DNA from: Trichosphaerium sp. ATCC 40318
Lineage: Eukaryota > Discosea > Flabellinia > Trichosidae
Direction: 5' to 3'
Length of the DNA stretch: 37,127 nucleotides
Assembly: GCA_038496445.1 (NCBI GenBank)
Contig: JALMLS010000177.1
Location: 1-37,127 of the forward strand
Shown here: piece after piece, positions 1 to 10,876 of the stretch
How positions within the stretch are numbered: position 1 is the first letter of the stretch
Layout: every line of letters starts with the position of its first letter
The notes under the pieces: model-generated
Databases searched by the model: none
Seen by the model: only the letters and a program-made list of their open reading frames with translations
Told to the model about the DNA's origin: nothing
Made by a program: the position numbers and the translations under genes

Positions 1-2882
1 ATGGTAGTGATTATCTAGTTCTTCATGGCAACTAAAAAAGACATACAAGCAAAAAAAAAAGAAGATTGATGAGTTCTCCAAAAACACCACGCTCAGGACA
101 CTTGACATAAAAATACGGAATGACCTACACAACAAACTCATCTTAAAGGTATGGAATTTGTAATTGCTAGCGTATTAAAGAAATTGCTTACCAGGAGCTT
201 AAACGTGTAAAAAAGCACGTGTTAGCACGTGCTGAAGCTGTAATCATTAGAAAATCTTTGACCAAAGGTACGCAGCAAACAACGTTTACAATCACACTAA
301 TATTGTCAACAAGATACATGGCATGTAGAAGTAATAGGCAATGTAGTTCTTGTTTCCTCGCTTGTTATACAGGATTACTCCTTTCGCTCACAACAAGTCC
401 CTCTTACACGGAATCAGTCTTTCGAGATGTGGTGTCTAATGAAAGATAGGAAAATATTAAATAAGAACAGCCCTGATTTCTCACAAGTAAACCTTGCTCT
501 GGAGAGTAAAGGCTTAACAATAACTGGTCTAGGCAAAGCAGTTGGTATGCAAGCGTATTTATTTATAGCTTGGTTCACTTAATTGCCCAATAGATAACAC
601 AGTGGAAGTAGTAAAGAAACTAACATCTGTTAAAACTAGCAAGCGTTCTCTTTTATCAACAGAAGCTTTCTTAGTGAAGGTTTCTCAAGCATCTCTTGAG
701 AAGATTGCTATAGAATATTGTGTACATGTATCTTTTTTCCTTGAAACACGTGCGACTACTAATTAATTAACTCACATGTTACACGTTAATGATTGAGTTA
801 GAACCATTTCGCATAACAATAACAGGCTTATCACAAGGCATCAAGCGGCTTAATAGAGAGCTCAACACTATTTTAAAATCAAGGGATATTCTTGAGCAGC
901 ATATAAAAGTCACAGAAGGAACTGCTGAACTTTTTCAAAAGAATAAAGGTATTAGAACAAATTAATTAATGCTGTTAATGCATATTCACTTTGTTTTGCA
1001 GATTTTAAGAAGCTATGGGAAGGATATAAAGTATTAACATTTGTGACACCTGCTTTGGACACTGTCAGATCGAACTTAGAACCGAATAAATTGCTGTTTA
1101 AAGTATACCGTGGTGATATTTTTGATGAACAAACAGATTGCAAAATAATAGCATCTGGTACTTTATCACAAACAAAAGTTTAATAATAACTGCGTATAGG
1201 AAGCACTGCACATGAGGATTTGAAAGGATACATTGACTTGGGCTTGGAAACATGTAAAATAAGTGAAGGAGCTCTATTGGTAAAAGGAGTTCTCGGATAT
1301 GATGCACGTACAGTCTGTGGAGTAGAAGTGAATGACAACGCATAGGTTATCGTCATCGACATTCCAAACACCATTGAAGCTTTTCAACAAATGTTCCACA
1401 GCCTCCTGAGGTACTTGTTGCTACACTTCTTCAAAGATATTAATTTCCAATACAGGGAAGCTTGTAGTAAGTATTACTCTTTGTCTATACTTGCTCTTGG
1501 TGCTGGCAAAGGAGGTTTCCATGATGTGACATGTTGCGATGTTATTGTTCGTGTTTGTACTTTCTTCTTGCTTAGCAACAAGTTTGATATAATTCACCTT
1601 GTTGATACAAACCAGAAGGCAGTATCAGCGTTTAAAAAAGCCGTTCAAAAGCATTCAGTAGTACCTTTTCCAATGCAGTGGAAATGGGAAGACAACAATG
1701 GTCTATATACAAACTATGATGAACCTCTAAACAGCAATATTCAACATCACTTTAAATTGTAAGTGTTTCTTTATATTTTTCTTATCTCAGACTGACTATC
1801 ATAGAATGAAACTAGGTATGTATCCAAGTACCTTTAAATTCTCCTTGCCTGGTGCCACAAACAAGTTCACGTATCATATCAACTTTACCAAGATGATACA
1901 ATGTAACACAACTACAAACAAGCACCGTACTGTAGTGTTTGAATACAAAGATAACAAAGCCAGTTTTCGCTTCAAACGCCATGAAGAACCAAACCAAGAA
2001 TTGGTCAGAGTAACGTTGGTTGGTAACATTGATAATGTCAAAGCAGCTGAAATGGACGTTAATGCACTAAAAGAAAGGTATAAATCAACCTCATTGCATG
2101 TTAAATCAAGCACGACAGCACATATGTTTCCTCACCATTGGAGTAATTTGTCTTTGAGCCTTGTTGAATTGAATAGGTATTGTGCTCATCATAGTATGAA
2201 AGAACTTACTGTATTTAGGCACTCTTATGAGTATCAGAACCTAATGAAAATGATGCATGGTTGCAGTGTTTCAAGTATTCAAAGGGTACAAAACAAGTAT
2301 CTTTGGAAAAGATTCAAAAACCAATGTGATTTGGTTTCTGAGAAAAATGGAGGAGATGCAAATGTCAAACGACTATTCCATGGTACAAGTAGTAACAATC
2401 CAAAAAGGATATTCCTAGGAGATGATGGATTTGATGTAAGGTACCTTCTTCTGTCACGTGCTTGAAACGTTTTGCTTAGTTCTAATATCAAAACACAGGG
2501 TAGCGAACAAGGGGCTCCTTGGGAAAGGAATTTACTTTGCAGAAAGAGCAGATTACTCACTTGGTAAGTTTACGCTGTTGTAAGCTATTTATCACATTAA
2601 CCATATTTGTCGCTTAGACTATGTTGGACCTTCTATGCAAATGTTTATTGCTGATGGTAGGTTTTTTTTGAAGTTGTTATTGTTGTAACCTAAACACTTT
2701 ATTTAGTTATTATTGGCGTTGCTGGTGACGGTTCAAAAGATCTTGTGCGACCTCCTTATAATAGTGCAATTAGTTCTAGATATGACTCTTGTACCACTGG
2801 CTCACCAAAAGGGAGAATCTACGCTGTATTTGAGAATAGTAGAGCATATCCACACTACCTTGTTACGCTTAATAAAACATAA
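1..2882 (+). CDS. PARP14-like mono-ADP-ribosyltransferase, 5'-truncated by window (copy A)
   Basis: Exons, inferred from GT..AG sites and phase continuity: 1-148, 195-267, 314-544, 594-749, 802-948, 1002-1157, 1200-1410, 1456-1758, 1805-2440, 2499-2563, 2618-2656, 2707-2882. Domains in order are RRM/KH-like modules, a macro domain (YRGDIFDEQTD in exon 6 here; ILALGAGKGGF and IIHLVDT in exon 8), WWE (MQWKWEDNNG, continuing into the next exon), and the ART catalytic domain (LFHGTSS, GKGIYFAE, IYAVFEN, AYPHYLV). The triad reads H-Y-I, as in PARP10-type mono-ART enzymes, so transfer of single ADP-ribose units to proteins is expected. An in-frame TAG at about 1343 interrupts exon 7 unless a 33-nt mini-intron is removed. 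The first exon has two extra bases relative to copy B, which break its frame and may be sequence-end errors. Identical to copy B otherwise. Confidence 0.85.
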
Positions 2883-3028
2883 GAGAACAATGTAGTCAAC
2901 TAGTATTTGTGTTATCTCTTTCCGCCTGTAAATACTAACCAAAGTGAACTTTCCTCATGACGAATGTTTGGATATTCAATGTAGCAATTAAGTCAAGCCA
3001 TAGTTCATTTGTAATCGATTAGAGTAAA

Positions 3029-5272
3029 ATGTTGATACAACGCTCTTGTTTATTTTTTATTGGGATTGCTTTTGTATTGTCTGTAGAATGTACGTACAGC
3101 TACCAATTCCCTATACTATCAGCGCAATCTTTTTACGACAAGTTTCAGACACAAAACGTGACTTTTAAGGTCGGTACACTTATTCAACAGCACACTGCGC
3201 TTACGTTATATTTTGACTTTTTCGTGTTGTATTACAAACTTACGATTTGTAGTTCGTATTGAATACGATCAATGTATAGACACGTATGTTGATGAAGATG
3301 AACCTATGTTGTCGTTTGGCAATAGTACTGATCTGAGAGTGAGACTAGCCACTATATTTGGAGAGAGTATTGCGCTGCTCAAATTTGATATCTTTGAAGA
3401 TGAGGGTACAAATTCATTTTCTAGCGCTAGTCACGCTAATCACGTGATTTACCCGAAAAAAACCCAAAAAATATTTAATAGCTGCAGGCGGCGTCATAAG
3501 AAGAAATGACACCATTGAAAGTGCCACATTGTATTTAAGTAGATTATCAGGCGATAATCAGATCACACTCAGTGCTGGTGATGTCGCTTGGGATGAACAA
3601 ACAACTTTTTCTTCTTGGAATGGACTGGCTGGCTTGGGGCCAGTCTCTAATGCCACTATCTCGAATAACACTTTAGAGATAAACGTGACTTCATTTATAG
3701 ACTACTGGAAAGCGAACAATAACCACGGATGGGTCGTTTATGATGAAACCACGAAGAGAAATATTCTTTTAGAGATAGAACTTGGCAGGTAACAATTTCT
3801 GCTTCTTTTTTACTCTAACGATATCCTTTATAGCTGTGATAGTCCTATAGAAACCGAAAGACCTTACCTGATAGTTGAAATAGCACCAAGACCAGTACAA
3901 TCACCTTTAGGACCAGTGCAATCGCCTACAGCTAGAGCAACTATCAATTGCAAATATTATTTTGACGAAGGTATTGATGCTATCTTCTTATTGCTTGTCT
4001 TATGTACTATTTATTAGCGTTCTCGAATGAAATTCGAGATTCTCTTTTCGTTTATAGTCACGTGTGCGCTCTTTGCACCTCTGATATTCCGTCATTAACC
4101 CAAGATGACAAACCATCGGAGGTTACAGTAGATAAAATACCTGTGTATTCACTAAGACTTGTTCGCCAAGATGCTACTTCAGGTACTTTACACTACACCA
4201 CAATCTATGTTCTCTAGAGCATTATCATTTTCTTTAGTGTTATTTATCTCTAACATAATACTACGCTATTTTCCTGCAGTTTTGTTTACCACTAACTTGT
4301 TTGTTTCTCTGGGAAGTTGGTTTTTGTTTTCTTGTTCCAAGGATTAACAACAGAGCAAAGAGGAATATGTTAGATATGGAGTTCCGGTACAATTAGAGTA
4401 CATAGTTCTGCTAAGCATGATAACAATTATTCAGCTTGAATTCTTTAAACGTTACGGTATCTCAGCCAGTAGAATTCACTGATCAAATTTCAGATACTCT
4501 AGGTAACGATAATATCACCTTTTCACATTGTACCTAACTCTCATGTAAATCGTAGGTTGTGATAAAGCTGATTGCAGAAACATCGCAAGTATTGTTATAC
4601 CCGATGATGTGGAAATAGCATCGCCTGTTACTATTGTTACTAACATCATTATCGAAGGAAATTTTACTCTTTCAGAAACAGGTAAGCCAACATCTATCTG
4701 GATCACCACTCATCCATAAGGTATCACGACCCTTGATGCTGGTACAACTATAAACGTTACTGGTTGTGCAACAATAGCTGGAGACATAAACGTTAATGTT
4801 AGTACCGTTGAGACAAAGAAAGACCAACAACAAGTGGAAGTTCCACTTGTGAATACAAATTGTATTGAACTAGCACCCACGTACTCTGTTGGGCTTACAG
4901 GAACTAATCCCCAGGTATGTACAAATCTTCGATGTTGTTAATATCACACGTGCTGAACGGTTTTGAGGATGGCGGTTGTGTTAATACAGTAGGACAAGGA
5001 AGAGCATCAGAATTCGGATTAAGTGTATTAGTATCACAACGCAGTGGGAGTTGTAACGCAGAAGATGAAGGAACAAGTGTATTAATATGGCTGTTGCCTG
5101 TTGTTGCTTTTGCAGCGATACTACTTGTTATTGTAGTTGTAGTAATAACGGTCTACACAACGTACGTCTATATTTTTTGGAATAACTTGTATACTAAAGA
5201 GAAGGTAGTCACTCTAAAGATAAGTTGTATGATAGAGAATTGGCAAAAGTAAATGCACGTGATAGAAACTAG
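3029..5272 (+). CDS. Secreted-then-anchored DNRLRE-domain single-pass membrane protein (copy A)
   Basis: Eleven exons keep one frame: 3029-3173, 3253-3405, 3488-3788, 3834-3970, 4018-4182, 4361-4386, 4466-4502, 4556-4681, 4721-4914, 4968-5161, 5200-5272, giving about 516 residues. The 26- and 37-bp exons 6 and 7 are the least certain. The start is an N-terminal signal peptide (RSCLFFIGIAFVLS). Residues ~48-200 resemble the DNRLRE domain: DTYVDEDEP, then ALLKFDI, then SATLYLS, then a W-rich strand. A Cys-containing, N-glycosylation-rich ectodomain follows, then a transmembrane helix (~466-490, WLLPVVAFAAILLVIVVVV) and a ~26-residue basic/acidic tail. DNRLRE modules are mostly known from secreted bacterial surface proteins; a ligand cannot be inferred. 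It starts 147 bp after the PARP stop, same strand. The domain call is by eye. Confidence 0.7.
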
Positions 5273-5469
5273 TGTACCTACTGAGTGGTAGTAACAAAGA
5301 CAAAAACACTAAAACGATTCTGCTTCAGATATAATTGTTTTGTTGGTGACAACAGAGTGTTTACCGTTAGATAATTGTTGTATTTTTAAAAACAATCAAA
5401 GTTCACCAGAATACTTTGACTGGGACAGCAAGACAGCTGAAAGTTTTTTTTGAAGAATAAGCCAAGTAC

Positions 5470-6610
5470 GTTTCAAGGTTGCACGTGACTTGAGGTTGCT
5501 AGTAAACACCAGTTTTTTGAAAAAACCTGCATACATAGAGCAAGTGACTTACACATTATCAGTGAAATTGGTGTTTGTTATTTCAATGGATGTAGTAGCA
5601 TTCGTTGCTTGACCAATAGAAAGCACAGGCTTAAAAAAATATAAGCACCAGATCAGTTAGTTGGTTGTGGTAAAAGAAACGAATATCTCTTCTTGTACTT
5701 ACGGATACACTATCAGTGTTCGCAAAATTACAGTCTCTTATAATAGTTGTACGTGTTCCTGATACTGTAGCTGGAGCGTGGTTCAAAGTGCAGCCAGTAA
5801 AATTACAAGAGGTGTATATAGCAGCTAAGGAATTGACGATTAGTTACAGTACTACTTGCCAAAAGGCTACCAAATTACTTACCCTGAAACTAATAGTAAT
5901 ATGTCCTTAAAATTAGAGTTTGTAGCAGTTACAAACGCAATCTCCTTAAGTAAAAACGGTTAAGATTCTGAAATAAGAAAAAAAAAAGAAGAAGATTTTT
6001 TTGTCCCGACGCAAGGAAGTTATAACGTAGGTCTCAACTTCAAAACAATGAAACAAATATCTTTGAAAAGTAAACTTTTTGGGGCGAGTTAAGTTATTAA
6101 CAGCATCAGGACAACCAGGTTTAAATGAATGTTTTTTCCAAATTTTTAAAGCCAAAGCTTTTTTTTGTCCAAGTGGATTACTGGTTTTTTTCTTTGTACC
6201 TAGTATCATTTATCATTTGTATTGTATCCATATACAATGATTCAACTAAATACAAGGAATATTAAGTTAAAATACAGGTTGCATTCTATGTAGATGTACC
6301 CAACCCAATTTGGAAGTTTGATCCAAAAGTTGCTGACACCAAAGAAATGTTTGTAACGGCTGGTTTAATTTTAACTAATATAAAGTAAACACAATATACA
6401 CACACGCCAGATTATGCTATTAACTTCACGCAATGATATAAACAGACTAATGAACAAACTCGGAAAAGCAAGACAAATTTAAGCTCTTTCAAGGATAAAA
6501 TGAAAAAAAAAAAGAATGGCATACAAGAACCAAAGTTGCCACCTTCAACGTGAACATAACGAAGATCTTTCTGATTACAAATACTAAATGAGGCGAAATG
6601 TAACATGAAA
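5470..6610 (-). pseudogene. Minus-strand beta-helix-like exons, probably a decayed gene (copy A)
   Basis: Read on the minus strand, short open segments flanked by plausible splice sites repeat a (N/C)NF motif: VHVEGGNF, SLVSATFGSNF, TATNSNFKD, TSCNFTGC, RDCNFANT, ITNTNFTDN. Spacing of about 20-25 residues with Asn/Ser/Thr-rich turns is what right-handed parallel beta-helix or Pmp-like repeats look like. Two neighbouring exons join in phase at 5804-5703 and 5612-5536. Others do not: some junction phases clash and a 19-bp 'intron' would be needed near 6180. I therefore read it as degenerate, or as a gene whose exons I could not resolve. It lies antisense, between the DNRLRE and F-box genes. Confidence 0.35.
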
Positions 6611-7281
6611 ATGCTAAGGTATGCTACAAAGCGTTAGCAAGTGTAAGAAGCATGATTTTTGATAAAAAGATTATTTTTTCAACGTCATACGCTCGTATTA
6701 ACCTTTGGGTTGTATTTAGAGCTTGTATATGCGTACCACACACAATAGTGATAGAATAAGACTAATTGCTTTGAAATGTATCATAGCTAGTAGTTGCAAG
6801 CGCAAATGGTTGTATTAGATGCCGTAACGAGAAATGGTGATACGGAATAACGTTGAAAGTGCTTTTCTACTCTTTTCTTTTACAGCCTTGCTTTAACCAA
6901 TGGAGGCGTTCTCAACACGCGTGCTCATTTCTTAGCATATTTTCCGGTTTTGCTAGTTTTGAGTGCTTCCTGTTTTGTTTTAAAACCAAAAAGTGACTAC
7001 ATTATGTAGAGGTATCCAATGGTTCCCAATTTAAACATAGACAGTTTTTTCGTTTCCATAAATGTCAACAAGTTCTATAAAATTATGTCATCACATGCTT
7101 TTTTTCACTGTTGCAAACCCATGGTTTGTTCTTTGTTAGTGCGATTCATCACACCACCATCTATAAAATTAGGTAAAATGTTAACAATTGGCTAAGAATA
7201 TGTAAACAATCCTAAGAGTGCATTTTGTAAAAAAATGAGAATTGTTTTCTGAATATTAAGTAATCTACTTTACAACTGAAA
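6611..7281. other. Intergenic stretch upstream of the F-box gene (copy A)
   Basis: No gene seen. It is AT-rich, with short homopolymers and no convincing coding frame on either strand. It probably holds the 5' regions of the F-box gene (plus strand) and of the minus-strand beta-helix exons. Confidence 0.4.
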
Positions 7282-8956
7282 ATGGCGTGCACCTATTCAT
7301 GTCCAGAATTGCCCATAGAGGTATGGGAAATGTATATATTACCATTTGGGATTACCAGACTCTCAGACGCTTTTAATCTTATGAACGTTTGTAAATCATT
7401 CCATCGATACTCCAAATCGCGTTTATTCTGGCTTGAGTTTCTCGATAAACGATATTTGATGCTTTTGGACATTGTCAAGCTTTGTTACAAAAAAAACACA
7501 CCAGGCCTTCTAAAAGTCATCAAAAACACGTATATTACGTGGCCTGAGAATATATACGCTTCTGGAGGCATCAAAGCCGTTGTTTTATCGAAAATATTTG
7601 TAGTGGAACAAATCACTGATATCAATGCTGAATTACAGTGGCATATAAGCAGTAAATGTGCTGTTTGCTCTAAAATGGAAGATATGGACAGTTTTTATCA
7701 CTGCGAACAGTGCGATAATGTTAGCGTCTGTATTGATTGTGGAAAGCGTACAATAACATCAGAAGTAGATAAACTGAGTATTGATTGGAAGGCAGGACCC
7801 ATTGGGGATCCTAAAAAGTCTGCTGAAGAAAAGTCTTGTCACGGTGATCATTGTTTTACGTTCATTGAAAACATCAGTTGTATGGCTTGCTTTACATCGG
7901 GTTGACGGTTATATGGAGTGTAAGACTTGTTCTAGAACATGTGGAACAAGCAAGTACTTGTGCCTTCTATGTCATAAGAGAGGAGTATCCTACGAACATA
8001 AGGCATTCGAAGACGAGGATTGGGATGGATTCTGGCATAGGCCAAGTCACGTGATGGAATTTACAATGCATCATAATAGAGTATGTGATGTTTGCCTAAA
8101 GTCTCCTAGACGTTGGTGGCATTGTACAGAGTGTGATGAAGAAATTTGTGTTGACTGTTTTAATGATAATAAAAAGGTTGAAAAACGTGTTGGAGAGGTT
8201 GTTTGTGATCATAAGTATTTTCTTTGTAAAGGATCGATGAAGGAAGTTAAAAACTCAGAAAATCCTACACCATTTAAAGAAAGTTTGGAATCAGCAAACT
8301 TCCCTTTAAATATACTGTCAATGTACAGTGATGACTTTAATGGGTATGGAAGTTACTTTACGTTATTCAATAGCTGCCCAGGAGTTATGGAAGGATGGAT
8401 AACAAGAGGTGGTATCGAGTATGGGATAAAATACCAAGGGCAACCAAAAACAAATTTTTGGAGATTTTTGGGTAGATTTGAAAGTAGTCAACAAGGGTTC
8501 CCTGATGACGATGATGGTGATATACTATACACTCGTACCGGTATTAAATATAAAGGCGGCATATTATCACATTCATTTAAGGGTAAGGGATTGATCACGT
8601 TTGTAGATGGGTCATTCTTTGATGGAGTTATTTCGAAGACTTCTTATTTTAATTTCACAGGTGAAGGAACTTTCACTTCAAAAGGTGGGGTATCATCTCA
8701 TTGTTCACTATCTACAAGTGATGCATCAACATTCACTTTTTTCCATATTGTTGTAGGATATAAAAAGAAGCTTGCTGTTATGAGGGTAAAGTACAGGTAT
8801 CCCATTGAACTAGATGTTGAGAAGGATTGGTATAAAGAGAACAAGCATTTGAAGTCTGGTAGTAGTACAAGTGACAGTACTAGTAGTGATAGCGATAGCG
8901 ATAGTACAAGTAATACTGAAGACATTGGGGAAATTGATGATCTTTTTGACGTGTAG
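7282..8956 (+). CDS. F-box + ZZ zinc-finger + MORN protein, frame-shifted (copy A)
   Basis: The first frame runs 7282-7905 and the second about 7781-8956; a one-base shift near 7890-7905 is needed to join them into about 560 residues. Residues ~6-50 look like an F-box (LPIEVWEMYILPF, then LMNVCKSFHRYS), which would bind Skp1 in an SCF ubiquitin ligase. Cys-rich ZZ-type modules follow: CAVC..HCEQC..CIDC in frame 1, CKTC..CLLC and CDVC..HCTECDEEICVDCF in frame 2. Then come MORN-like strands (IKYKGGI, FKGKGLITFVDGSFFDG, FTGEGTF) and an acidic Ser/Asp C-terminus (SDSDSDS). No intron that repairs the frame is visible. The same lesion is in copy B. F-box plus MORN fusions are also known from giant DNA viruses, but introns nearby and the animal-type neighbours argue for a cellular locus. 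Confidence 0.75.
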
Positions 8957-9350
8957 TAAACGATAGAACATTAAAACAAGTTTAGAGTAAAGTAATGTAT
9001 AGTAACTGTTTTTGTGTTTGCTTAAGGCCTTTAAATACGACGCACACAGTATGTTTTTTCCAAAGACTTGTGGCTTCATTGTACGTAATAAATTAATGGT
9101 AATAAGGTAAGAATCCTCTCGATTTAAGATCTGGGGTCGTACAAAGAAGCACAGGATGAGTCTCTCAAACAACTGTTCTACTTTTTTGTATTTCGTAATC
9201 TAAGCTCGTTAGTAACTCTCCGTTTTTAGAACACCAAATTGTGGTTTGCTCTGTTGTCAACATGGCTTGAAGTTTCTGTGAAGGAAATAAAAATCTGAAT
9301 TATATTTAATCGTTTTGACTTGAAAGACACGGCTAATACAGTTCCTTTTG

Positions 9351-10179
9351 ATGTGGCAAGTAGTAGCTATAGTACTTATAATTACAGTTGGCTGTGATGC
9401 GTTTGTTTTAATTGACACCAATAATACAAAACGTACTATTTTTACTGTTTTAGTATCTTATATATTTCTTGCGCTCATGCCTACGTTTTTAGACTTTTTT
9501 GACACTCCTGATATCACGTGGCTCTCAAAAAATATTTGGAAACAACATGAATCAATATCAGGTATAAATATAATGTAATATCACATGATGGTGGTTTAAA
9601 ACATACGTACCGTTAAAAAACGCCACAAAAAAGGAACTTGTGTTATTATTTTATTGTGTGGTGTTGCCTAACAGCACGCCTAGATTGTATCCTTTCACGT
9701 GACAGAAATTATTAAATATTTTAGCCCATTTAAGTTCAAGGACGCTAACTCTTTCTGTTGCAGGAACTCTTGTTGGTTATACACATCCTAATGTTTCTGG
9801 AAAGATCGTGTTGTTGCCTGTTGAGAGAGCAAATTGGGACAATGGGGCCATAGTTTTTTCCGAATTTTCCGAAAACAAAAATTCGAAAAAATAAAATTCA
9901 TAGAAAGATGCATAGCTAGGGCAGTCCACTAAACTAGAAAGCGCCTGGTTCACTTACAGTCGGGTCCTCGCTGTGCTTGGAACTAGAACCCAACCTTTGC
10001 TCACATATAGTGATCCATTGGTGGGTATAGGCATTCGGTTTTTGTATCGAATTCTATTTTTTCGAATTTTTTCTTTCGAAAAATTTGGAAAAAATGTGGG
10101 TCCGGGGACAATAGTGTTATAGAAATTGCAGAAAGTGGTGCCATTGCTATCATATTCTTTTTACTGGATGGCATTACAG
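9351..10179 (+). pseudogene. Small secreted PA-domain-like gene interrupted by a MITE (copy A)
   Basis: Exons are 9351-9432, 9493-9561 and 9764-10179; phases agree at both introns. A signal peptide (MWQVVAIVLIITVGCDA) leads to TLVGYTHPNVSGKIVLLPVE, then, past the inserted element, ESGAIAIIFFL. The GKIVL..(A)ESGAIAIIF pattern is that of a protease-associated (PA) domain, as in PA-TM-RING ubiquitin ligases or sorting receptors. No downstream TM or RING exon was found. The 261-bp MITE sits inside exon 3 and adds an in-frame stop. Removing element plus one TSD gives a continuous frame (..NWDN|SVIEIAESG..), so the insertion most likely broke a working gene. The family call is tentative. Confidence 0.5.
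9844..10104. mobile_element. 261-bp MITE with 8-bp TSD (copy A)
   Basis: An 8-bp target duplication gggacaat stands at 9836-9843 and 10105-10112. The ends form imperfect inverted repeats: left ggggccatag then T6CC, right (reverse complement) cggacccaca then T6CC. Both continue into AT-rich inverted stretches such as ttcgaaaaaa. There is no coding capacity. The 8-bp TSD points to a hAT-like or related transposase acting in trans. The same insertion is in copy B at 28063-28323. Confidence 0.75.
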
Positions 10180-10876
10180 GTAGGTAGAGTGAAAGAACAG
10201 AACATTTTACAAGTACTGCAAAAAAGTGAAAACAAGCATAACAATTCTTTGGACATATTTGGTTGTCAGTTCTGGTTAGTGTACCAATCTGATACGTGAG
10301 GTGCTGTTAGTCTAATCAGCTATTCTTTCAAATGTTACTGTTGCTATATTCTTTGTGCATGTACAGAAAAGATTTGATTTTGTCTCGTGCTTGTTGTTTG
10401 TTTTTGCGCCAAGGTTGCCTTCTCATTTGTAACATAGTTGAGATCGCTTTTGAGACAGTTTCAAAAAATTATACATTTTTGATTTTTGCTATTGTGGAAT
10501 TTCGACGTTTTACTCACCTCAGAACCATTGCAAACTTTATTTCTGAAAATTATGCTATATTTATAGGTCTAAAAACCAGTTTGCGATTTGTTTATGCTGT
10601 ACTGAGGAAAAGTACCGACAGCAATGCAATTTTTTTAAAAATTCTTGCCAAAATCTTGTAATTTCGTGATAATCTCTGAGAGACTTGAAAAGATTTGAAT
10701 TTGTACAATCTGCTTTTTTAAGGCTTTAAGTGATATGGCAACACGTATAGTAAGTGTATAGTGATTGTTGTATGTTAAAAAATATAAATAACTCATTTCA
10801 ATAGATTAACGGAACATACGCAAACTCGTCACTGTACTACCCTCAAAGTTCTGTGAGTGGTAAAAATTACATAGAA
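10180..10876. other. AT-rich non-coding stretch (copy A)
   Basis: No gene is supported. An open frame at 10332-10661 exists on the plus strand, but its composition is Leu/Phe/Ile-rich, with no domain and no homologous exon. In copy 2 the equivalent stretch immediately precedes the third PARP gene, so it is probably the PARP C promoter region, duplicated here without its gene. Confidence 0.4.

Noticed and set aside
9884-10030. Possible tRNA-derived SINE inside the 261-bp MITE
   Set aside because: B-box-like and A-box-like strings are present only in the wrong order on one strand. TIRs and TSD explain the element better.
10332-10661. 109-codon plus-strand open frame (repeated at 28551)
   Set aside because: Hydrophobic, AT-driven composition, no domain, no splice partners in phase. 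Its presence in both copies is explained by the block duplication alone.
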